From the NCBI RefSeq assembly GCF_964204865.1, contig NC_135252.1, positions 23,023,383-23,087,382 of the forward strand: a DNA stretch of 64,000 bases, in the 5' to 3' direction. This document shows positions 42,835 through 54,800 of this stretch, in pieces. The DNA comes from Styela clava. Lineage: Eukaryota > Chordata > Ascidiacea > Stolidobranchia > Styelidae. Under the pieces are notes generated by a model. It searched no databases. It was not told the origin of the DNA and saw only the letters and a program-made list of their open reading frames with translations. Both the position numbers and the translations under genes were made by a program. The first letter of the stretch is position 1. Every line of letters begins with the position of its first letter.

Positions 42835-45800
42835 ATGGCTCTGTATAATTTCAAAAAGATCACAGTGGTGCCATCATCGAAAGTAAGTATAGAATATGGG
42901 AATAGTTCAGTATGATATTTCAAGAATAACCCTCGCATTGAAAGACATTAATTAATTATAATAGTGAGAGCAAACTCCCTCTTTACATGACAGTATAGGC
43001 CTCCATAGCGGCATAAATCGGCAAACCAGTTTTGCGCAATAAACTGAAAGTAAGAGCAATCTAAAAACTTCACCATTGGATTCTTTGGAACACTGGAACT
43101 TCTGTTTGTGCATGACACTTTGCACAAAAGTTACGTTCTCTACAGAATAGTTTCTAAATGACATTGGATCATTTTTAGGTTACTCTGTACTCTCAAGCTA
43201 AACTCATTCTCAATTTCTTTACTAATCTTTCCTTACTTATTTTCACAGGACTTCATTGACATCACATTATCAAAGACACAGAGAAAAACTCCAACTGTAG
43301 TTCATAAAAGTTATCCGATCTCCAGAATACGAGCGTTTTATTTACGGAAAGTTCGATACACTCAACAGAACTACCATGATAGATTGAGTCTGATTCTTAC
43401 AGAGTTTCCTAAACTTGAGGTATTTTTATTATTATTAATTTTGAATATTGATACAGGGATGGATAAAATTGAGTGATTCATTATTTTAAGACGCTTCGCT
43501 CAGAATGATTATTTTTTGATAGAATTATTCAAGCTATGGCACCGTAGTATAAGTACCAGGTTAGGTTCCGATTCTCCTTACGAATTCAGGAAAAATCTGT
43601 GTTAGCAAAGTGAATATCCCCTGCCAATAGGTTTCAGTCCCTTCGCACAACTTGATGTGAAGTAGGCGAAAAAAATTAGTTACCTTCATATTAGTACACA
43701 TACTTTTGGAGCGCCCAAGCTATTCTTAAAATCTAGAATTTAAAATATTGAATATAATTAATTTCAGGATGTTATTCAGAGCAGAATAGAAGTATATTTT
43801 GAAACACGCTTCATTTCCAACTAGTATAATTTTTGATTAAATGCTTTGGTTGATCTTTTTAACTGGTTCAACATAACCCAAAATTTGTCAAAAGTTTTTA
43901 TAGATATCGTATATAATTTTGCGTTAAAAGTTTCGAAAAAAATAACGAATCATCGGCTAAAATATAGACTGTAATTCCAATGTATTATCTGCACCTAAAT
44001 ATAAGGCGCCACTTGCTTCGCTTGTTGTTTGGTATTTGTAAATAAACTTTTTTTTCATAGGTTTTTATTTGTAAATAACATTTTTTTATAGGTCCATGTT
44101 GAGTTTTGAGTGTCCTGCCCAGTGACCAAGTCTGTTATCTGTAAATGGTCCACTCAAAAAAGTAATCGCCCGTCTCTGGATTATGGTATTCTCATTTATC
44201 ATTTTAATACTATCCCATTTAAGCATCCTTGTGGCAACTGCAAAGTTGATACAGACTAAATATTACCTTTATTCATCTCTTAATTTTTTTTTTCAGGATG
44301 TCCATCCATTTTATGCAGATCTAATGAACGTTCTCTATGACAAGGACCATTACAAACTTGCTCTCGGACAAATCAACACTGCCAAACATCTTATTGACAA
44401 GTAAGAACGTTGGCTCTAAAACTGACATGGACATTGAGGCGCAATTCTTACCACTTCATGGCAGCTCCCGCCAAAACAAACCGCGGCGTTTTTCGCCATG
44501 GTTTTATGGCGCTATTACTCTATATTTACTTAAACCTAGCCATACCTCAAATTAATCAAAAACTGTATCCATACGGAAAATGGGGGCTCCCGAAGTATGC
44601 GAACCAAGATGGCGGACATCGGAATGTAATATGTGTACTAGGTTAGGGTTAGGCCATAATTTTAGGTATAAATAATACGGGAGGCTCTTGGCTAGTCTTC
44701 GAACTGATAATTGGACTAAAATAAGGAAAATTGGAAAAAAATTATCGCCTAACCCTAACCTGTTACCCATGTTACGTTCCGATGTCCGCCATCTTGGTTC
44801 GCATACTTCGAGAGCACCGGAAAATGTTCTAACTTACCCAAAGTGTGTCATCATCAGGGGCAGTCCCGCCATTACAGCCTACATCCCTGGGTTCACACAA
44901 TTTTACCAACCATGGTTTTCAATTTTCTGTTGTGATACACCACCTCACGCCCTTCGTTCGGGGACTGTGGCAGCTAAAAAGTCAGCTGCCCTGGCCTGAC
45001 CTTAGCGGCCATGGTTTGGAAATCTTGCAATGGTTTTGCGGCATCTTCAGACGCCACAAGGTGCTTAAAACTGCACTTGTGGACACTGGACAAACTCCGG
45101 CGGCCCTCGTGTCAAATCCGGCCTGGTGGGTTATTCAATCTGGCCTGCCTGATGCTACCACAACCGAACTAAAACCAAATTTTTATATTGTTTCACTCAA
45201 AAATAGTTCACGAAATTTGTTGATATTGCGATTAAATTTAGTTTTGACACGAGGCTTATTGTTTTCTACTTTCGTAACACACAAATATTGTTCATAAAAT
45301 TAACACAATTTGAATGTATTCGAATATTTGATTCATTTCAAAATAGTTCAAAACTTTGTTTTTTCTTTTTTCGTTTTAGATACCGCCATTGGCCAATTGT
45401 TAGGTCAATAATCAATATGACAGTTTTGGCATGTTCAATTATACCTGTATCCTATTTATACATACCAGCATCGGGCCCTTGCAGGTGCTCCACTCTTTTG
45501 GCCCTCGAATATCCTTTATACCTTCCAATTTTGGCCCCGATCAGCCAACTTTGGTCCACTGTGCCTACCACATGACACTATTCATACGTAGTTATTAGAG
45601 GTAAGATCTGGCCCAAAAATTTCAGCCCGACCCGAACTCGACTAATTAACTGGATTTGCAGGCCCGAGCCCGAAGCAAACCCAAAATTTCATATTTTATT
45701 TAGGATTTCATTGAATTGTCATCGCAAGAGTTTTGTAAAGTATGTGTCGTGTTGATGAGGCAACTTCTGTTTTTTGCAGACCACGATTTCTCGTAGCCAC

Positions 45801-48800
45801 AACACGGCCGAAACGCCTCATTTTAAAAAAAAAGTCGGCGATAGAGTAGCCCCACCGAACCCGACCAGAACGTAATGATTGACATTTCAGGCCCAAACCG
45901 GCCCTGAATTTCGGGTCAGCTCGGGCTTTAGATCTTAGCTCTGGTATCAATCACTATATTATTCAATATTACAGTGTTGGTCGTGATTACGGTCGACTAA
46001 TGAAATATGGCGATTCATTATATCGATGCAAACAACTGAAAAGAGCAGCGCTTGGTAGGATGTGCACAATAATGAAACGACAAAAACAAAGTCTGGAATA
46101 TTTGGAGGAAGTTCGACAACACATGTCTCGTTTACCAAGCATTGATCCAAATACAAGGACTTTACTCATCAGTGGATTTCCAAATGTTGGGAAATCGAGT
46201 TTAATTAATAAGGTTTGGTCACTTTATTAATAATGCCCCTCTGCAAAAACTTGTGCAAGAACATTTTTTTTATGTAATTTTCCTAAACTTGCACGCCTGT
46301 TAGTCTGAACTAAGACTTGTAAAAGTAGCCACTGAAAGAGGTTCTCAAATGATGCGGCGTAGACGATTTTTTGAAGGGGCGAGAAGCTAATTGATTCACT
46401 GATTAATTGTTTTCCAAATGTTGGGAAATCGAATTTAATTTAGGGAGGTGGATCACGTTAATGGCTGGCTTTTGTATTGTGTGATTTTCTCAAAAACTAC
46501 TCATACTCCCGTAGTATGTGTACCAGGTTAGAATTGGGCCATAATTTTATTCACATTATCCTTATTTTAGTTCTATTACTAGTTCGGGGACTGTCTGTGT
46601 TAGCTAAATGAATATACCTCCTGCCCATAGGTTTCAGTCCATCTACACAACTTATGTAAAATGGGGTAACTAAATTAGTTACCTCCATATTGGAACACAT
46701 ACTTCTGGTGCGCCCTCATATTTTTACCCAAGCATTTTCATTCTGAATTTGTACAGGCATCTGCTTCTAGGTAAGAACGCATGAAAACTTTGGTGAGGTT
46801 GTGGTTGTCAGATTTAAACCTGAGATTACTAGCTGGGTATGCCATCAAAATTCAAATCCATCGGCTTAACGCTGCCACGCCAACTCATGGAATTTTTTTA
46901 TTGAAACGATATATATGGTTTTGAGATGCCGTGAAGCTAATTGAAAATAAAAATACTTGTTAGAAATAATATTGCCCCCTTTTGTTTGGAAATATAGCCT
47001 ACATTTCTTTATTGTTTAGAGATAAGGATTCCATCCACATATTTTTAACATGTTTTTTGGAAAAATATTTTTCTGTCGTACTATTGGAGTATCTGTTATT
47101 TGAAGCTTTTTGATAGCGTGTTATTATTGAGGTGGGGCATGAGAATGACAAATTCAAAAATGGGGGCACGGCTTGAAAAGTTTGATAATCACTGATTAAT
47201 ACATAACCTGTTTGTTACCTTGATTTCTTGGCTGGCACAACCCTAAACATGTCAGCATTAGGTGAATTGGACAGTGCTTAAACTGGATATCTAGTAGGCG
47301 CGAACAAAGTACCTGAATCCTCTTTTATTTTGGGTTTCAATAAATTGAGAACCGTATTGTAACAAGCATAATCCACCTTGTTTTATGTAGATTGAGATGA
47401 TGTTCATTTTATTATATGCTTTTGAAACCAAAGTCGATTCACCAGGCGGGCATTTTTTTCTGATAACCATACGCTTGAAGTATTTTGACTGAAAATATAT
47501 CATTGCCAAATTTCTGTAAAAACATTTTAAGTATTAAAAAAATGATATTTTAATTTTGATATTTTTTTGTACAGTTAACCAGAGCAGAAGTTGACGTGCA
47601 ACCATACGCATTCACTACCAAATCATTATTCGTTGGACACATGGATTATAAATACTTGAGATGGCAGGTTAGTTTTTTTTTTTTTTTTTTTAAATCATTG
47701 TTTTTTTTTAAATAAATTTTCTGGCAAAGCAGCCAGAATATACTGTTCTGTAGACCCAAATTATTTTGGTCCGGCATCGCCTACTCAATTAACCCGGTCA
47801 CACTAGGTGAGATATTGATCATCGGCCCAACTCAGGATCTGTAACCAAAGATGCGGACATAGTTAGCATTTAGTTTATTTATAATATAGAGGGTGTCCAT
47901 AAAGTCTGGCAATTTTTTAAAATTGCAGAGGGAATTCATCACAGATGTAGTGAATAGAGTAAGAATACTTGAACATTTACTTAATGAAAAACAACAAACC
48001 TGGTTAAGATACATTGAGAACTGACATCATAACACAATTGAAATTGTAAATGAACTTTGACACCCTGTATATCTAAGTTCACATTTTGCATTAAAGAAGG
48101 ACAATTTGAAGGATGATTTCAATTATCTTGAAACTAGCAGGATAGTTCCAGTTCAACATTGTCTACTGAATTTATTGTGAGTCAGTTGGCAGGCTTGTAC
48201 GACGACCCCTTTCATAGCGAAATAGTGAAAAAATTTTAATAATATAAATTATGATTCTTCCAGGTCATTGACACTCCAGGAATCCTAGATCATCCACTAG
48301 AGGAGCGCAACACAATTGAAATGTTGTCGATAACCGCTCTTGCTCATCTACGTTCCGCAGTCATTTACGTCATGGATATCTCGGAACAATGTGGTCAACC
48401 ACTAGAGGCACAATTGCAACTTTTCAATAATATTAAACCCCTCTTTGCTAATAAGGTGAGGTTTTATAATGTATGATCTTAAGGTTCTAAATTTATAAAT
48501 TGTAAGCAGTTTTCAACAAGTTTTAGTAACAACTAAAAACTACTTTTTTGTAGATAATAGTATTCTGACTTTTCTGCAGGATAGTTCTAATTTAGGAGAA
48601 AATTGAAAACCATGTTGCACGTATGAGGTAGAAATAAATAAGATTCATCTTTGAACAAAGTTAAAGGCAACAACTGATATGCAAAACATAGATTTATTGG
48701 GGTAATATTGTTCAAAATCGAGGTCAGCTTTCAGGGCGGCTTGACAGTTGATACATTGTGATAAGCATAAGGAACATGCTTGCCATTGCACCACTAATTA

Positions 48801-51800
48801 CTTATCGATTTTAATCGGTAAGTATGTTGATAGGTATTTGTCTGTTTGTCTGTCTGTCTGTTAGATGCATGCGATATCTCACGAAAGCGAGATTGAATCT
48901 GCTCCAGATTTTGCATGTGCATTCATCTTATCTCGGACCAGAATCCTATTGATTTTGGATGAATTATGTAGCATAATTAGCGAGTTGTCAATTAATTAGT
49001 GATGGGACACAAGGTGTCACTATGGAGTAAGAGCGCTGTTTTGGGGATCCCTTAACTTTTCGATCGATAAGTCTTCGGTCTCGTTTTTCTGTCAAGGTTT
49101 GCATAGTTGAACCCGTCTGAGATAAATATGTGCAAGAAGATTGCTGAACTACTCACTATTGTTGGGTGGTTAATGCAACCACTGGTCAGTTACGGTTCTC
49201 TCCACTTCAATAGTCCATGCATTTTGAGCAATAACTGCTTAACTACCCCCATGCCACACTTGGACCACATCATTGTATCACAAGCCATGGTTCGCCGAAT
49301 GATTAAGCTTTATTTCCCCTGGATAAATACGAATATATCATATCCAAAGCAGGTTTTGTCATTTTATTCGTTGAAAAGGACTGTTACCAAACTCAATGTT
49401 TTTTATTAGGTCATTTAATCACTTTTCATTTGTGGCTTTCCCTCTTTTTGTATAAAAAAATATTTTTAAGATTGTAAAAGAACCTTTGTAAGTCAAACCA
49501 TCACCCTATATCAGGGCTGGGCACGTTTTTTTGACCAGGGGACAACAATTTTGCTTACCTGGACTGACGGTTCATATAAGTGTGCCATAAAAAGTTAGAT
49601 TTTTGAAAACAATTTTATTTACAATATTACAAAAGCAAAGCGATAAATAAGCACATGAACCGAAAGGAAGAGCTGTGAAAAAGCACGCTTTCGAATCGAG
49701 TGATCATGAATAGTATATATTCTATTCTCTCACTTTTTTTTTTCAATATTCTACTTTCTCTACTTTCAGCCTTTGTACGTGATGGCAAACAAGACTGACA
49801 TCATTAGTAAAGAAGATTTGGATGAAGATCGAAAAAAGATATTTGAAGATATTGAGAAGGATGGAGTCCCTGTGTTCTGGACAAGCACAGGTAGATTTCA
49901 ACTTTATTCATTTCCGTGTCCGGAAAATTCGCTGTATGGATAATATTCACTTCTATGCTATGTAATAACTAAAACAGGTTTTGTCTGACTATAAGAGGTG
50001 AAATTTTAAAATCGAGTTATCCCGAATTCTCCCTGAAATGGAGAATTATATACAGGTATGTGTATTGATTTACCAACTTTATGTGTTTGGATATTCGTTT
50101 GGTTCTGGGAGGCCCATGCATCTGAAATCAAATAACTGGCTTACTAATCCAATACCTGACATCGACTGGTAACGGACGAAAGGTCGTGGTTCGCCATATG
50201 ATTGAGCAGTTTTATTCCCTTCGCTCTCCCTCTGGATAAATATATAAATAACTAAATCCTATTCATCTGTCTAGTTTCTGGTGTTGGAATCATGGAATTG
50301 AGGGAAGATGCTTGCGATAAATTATTGCTCCATCGTGTGGATGCAAAAATGAGAGGAAAAAAGGTTGGAAATATATTGAACAGATTGAGAGTTGCTCAAC
50401 CGACACCTAGAGATGACAAGGTAAGATAATTTTCTGCATTTTTTCAAAGCCGAGACGGGGGAAATTCAGGCTTGGATAATCCTGGTACCAGGATAATAAA
50501 TAATTGAAGTAAGCCTGTGGCTCCCGAAGTATGCGAACCAAGATGGCGGACATCGGAACGTAACAGGTTAGGGTTAGGCGATAATTTTTTTCCAATTTTC
50601 CTTATTTTAGTCTTATTATCAGTTCGAAGACTAGCCAAGAGCCTCCCGTAGTATTTATACCTAAAATTATGGCCTAACCCTAACCTAGTACACATATTAC
50701 ATTGCGATGTCCGCCATCTTGGTTCGCATAGTTCGGGAGCACCGTAAGCCTTTATTCTAACGAGAGCTCGCAAATGTTCTTGCTATTTCATGAAAATAAA
50801 TTATGTTATTTCTATTTCTTCCGATTCTAAGTTACGAAAAACTGGTTATAATAAATTTGGGTTCCGGCTATAGAGAAAATCGAATTTTTATACCAAAAAC
50901 TTACGACATATGCATGTATATTTCAATAGGCTGAAGTAGTAACGCGGTGTAAACTGCATGCTTGTTGAGTTTCAGTAAAAAAGAGTTGACTTTTTTATCA
51001 ACTCTGAAAGTCTGGGATATGCTCTCGGGAAATTTAGAATTTTGACTTTTTTGAGCATGCGACTCTAACCACAGTGGAAACACTCCACAGCTCTGTTTTT
51101 AACAAAGAGGAAGAAAGGAAAGCCTAACATATGTGCTGTAGGGCGGTTGCAACTGTTGGTCGATTATGGCTTCCTCCTCCTAGCATCTGAAACATCTATA
51201 GATTGAGAGAATATATATAGATATGCATGAAGCCCTGACATGGACAAACTATGCCAAAAATTGAGTGATTCAATCTGTCCCGCCTGATGCTGTTTTGAAT
51301 TTCTGCTTTTATTATTCAAAATAGGCTTGTTAGATTATGATCGTAGTCTGTGTAATTTGTATTTTAGATTGCCACAGAGATTCATGTTATGGGAACGTTA
51401 ACAAACTTCACGTTTTCTTGCGTACTCGGTTCGCTGACGTGCCTCTCACGCCTCTTACTTTTGCCTTGTGTACTTATCGTTTTGCTTTTGTAATACTGTA
51501 AATGAAATTCATTTAAAAAATGTAACTTTTTGTGTGTACATGTCACCTGTAGAGTGGTTCTTGCGACTGCTAATCGGTTATGGCTTCCTCCACCACCAAG
51601 TCTAATGGTCTGAAACAGATAACTAGTTAACTATTCCCTTACCTGACATGATCTGGCACCCAGAAGAGAAACCATTGTTAGCCGTATGGGTACTCTCGAA
51701 GTATGTGAACTAAGATGGCAGACACCAGAACATAGTATGTGTTCCAGGTTAGGGCTAGTATTTGTACCTGAAATTATGGCCTAACGCTAACCTGGTAGAC

Positions 51801-54800
51801 ATATTATGTTCCGGTGTCCGCCATCTTGGTTCACATACTTCGAGAGTACCCATACGGCTAACCATGGTTTCTCTTCTGTCTCTATTTATATAGATTTCCT
51901 CTCTCCCTCTTTGTTAAAGACAGATCTGTAGAGTGTTTGGAATTGGAGTCGCATTCTCAAAAAAGTCAGTCATGTGGTTTATCAGCTCTCTTCTTTAGAT
52001 AAATACAGAATTATGCATTCTTGTTTTTTCTGTATTTTCAGGCAAGACCTCCGTGCATTCCTGCCAAAATTCTAGCTAAGCGAGCTGCAGCTGCAAGAGG
52101 ACAGGAAGTCGACCCGTTGCTAGGTGAAGAAGTGGTTGCCATGGATGCTGATGATGTCATAACAACAAGAAAAACTGAACGAGATATTGAAATTGAAATG
52201 GATGATGAATATGTGATTGATTTGCAAAGTTAGTTGGTTTGTTTAATCATTTCTGTTCTAATATTGCAACCAGAGTAAGAAATTGGGAGTCATTTTATAT
52301 AAGTAGTCCAAGAGTCCTGTTGCACACTAACACAATGTATTTCTGTAACGTTTCATCTGACCAAAATCACACTTCCTCGGACAAGCAGTTTACGACAATA
52401 GTAGTGGATTGTCGAAACCCAAGAATCGAATAAAAAGCGTTAGGCACAACCGTTTTCAGTAGAGTTAACGCGAGTAACTCCTAATCCCCATTGATTGTTG
52501 CAAACTGCTTGTCAGAGAAGTCTGATTTTCGTCGGTCGAAACGTTACAGAAATACATTTGTGTTAGTGTGCCAGCAAAACTCATGAATTGCATAGTATGA
52601 TATTTTTATTCCTTGCATTATACGCATACGAATACACTAGCGCAAAGACATTGAGCAAGGAGCAAGGAGTTAGTCTCGCGTAACCTCTACTGAGGGATAT
52701 TTAATATATACAGTGTTTTCATTTCAAAAATGCTTCGTTGTTACAGCCACTTATGTTTGAAAGGCTACTGTTTTTGAAATAACTGAATCTTTTTGGCTTA
52801 ACATTGCCCATTCATGGGTTGCGTGAGGGATATGGGGTTTGTGACAGTGATATTGTTATGTAATTCCTGTTATCACTTTAATACTGTTTTTAAATCATCC
52901 TTATAATTTCCTTACCTAGTTGGGACTGGGACAGTTCAAGGCAAAAGACGTTATATATAAAAACATTTTACTTTTCTTTCAGAATGGTGGGACCTCAAGA
53001 ACCCAGATGAGAAGCATGATACGTTACCTGAGATCTGGCAAGGCCATAATATTGCTGACTATATCGATCCAGATATCATGGATAAGTTAAAATCCTTGGA
53101 AAAAGAAGAGGAAGAGAAGGAAGAAGCAGGATTCTATGATGATGATGAGGTGAGAGATGTTTTCTGAGGATGAGTTTCTCATTTGGGTACTCCTGTAGTG
53201 TGTGTACCAGGTTAGGGTTAGGCAATAATTTTATTCAGATTTCCGTTACTTCCGAAGTATGTGAACCAAGATAGCGGTCACCGTAACGTAATATGTGTAC
53301 CAGGTTAGGGTTTGACCATAATTTCCATCCGATTTTTCTTATTTCCGTTTTATCACAAATTCAGGCTGTCTGTGTAAGCCAAGTGAATATTCCCCTGCCC
53401 AAAGGTTTCAGTTTCTTTACACAACTTGATGTAAAATAGGCGGACAAAATTATTTACTCCCATATTGGTACACGCCTTTATGGAACACCAAAAATTTACC
53501 ATTTTGTATGCAATTCACTAATTTTACGCTATTTATTTGGTTTCTGCGGGATGAACGACTTATCCTTTTTTATCTTTTGTGCAAGTGGAGCCATATGTAT
53601 ATAATACACGGATGCTGTAGCAAGAGTGAGAATAACTATCTCACATATCCTACTAACACAAATATATCTCTGTAACTATCTCACATATCCTACTAACACA
53701 AATATATCTCTGTAACTATCTCACATATCCTACTAACACAAATATATCTCTGTAACTATCTCACGTATCCTACTAACACAAATATATCTCTGTAACTATC
53801 TCACGTATCCTACTAACACAAATATATTTCTGTAACGTTTGGCTGACCGGGTTAGACTTCTTCAGACATTAAATATACATGCAACTGCTTTTCTTGCGAT
53901 AGAACAAATTTGACTCTTCCTCAGAGAAAACGTTACAGGAACCTAGAATCGTTATCTTTACTCTTGCATCCTTGCATACGGATCCGCCGGCACAAAAGCC
54001 TAGAAGAAGGATAAGTAGTTAGTCTCGCAGAAACCAAATAAATAGCCTAAAATTAGTGAATTGTATTTTTAACATTGTTTTTTTCACAGTATTCAAATTT
54101 AGATGGCTATAAACTGTATAGTTTTTTTAAAAAAAAATTCAAAATATTTTTTTCTAATTTTAGGAGTCCGATGATGAAGAAACCAAAGAAATTCGTCAAC
54201 TCGCTGCAAAAATACGAGAGAAGAAGAAAATCAGGATGTTGGAGAGCCACGAGAAAAGAAAGGTAGTTAAATCGTTTTGTATTTTTTATTAGAATGTTAT
54301 TGAACATGGAAGTGTGCATTTAAAACATTTTGTTAAATTCCTGTTGTTGAGGTGATTTTTGTTGTCATATTTATTTAAAATTTTTTAAAATGTTATTGGA
54401 CACAAAGTATGCACATGGATTGCCTTGCAAGGTTGTTATTTTTAGCGAGAATAGGCCTTTTCTGCAACTAATGTACCAATCAATTTCAAATTTTCAGATG
54501 GAAAAAGCCGCTAGAAGGCTATCCATTTTTTTAATATTATATTTATTTTCAAATTTCTCTTGACGTGTATGGGACGCGGTAATTCAGTGTTTCACAAACA
54601 GGGTCTCGGCCCAAAATGTTTGGGAAATTCTGCACTAATTGACCCAAATTTTGCTGTTCAATTTTTATTCTTATGAACACTTTTTTAAGCTTATAGAAAC
54701 AATTTATTTTATCATGCTTATACGCCGATCCTTCTAGCAAATTCGGTGCAAATACGCGACCTCCATGTCCATATGTTTGAGAATTGCTCTTGTTTCAAAA

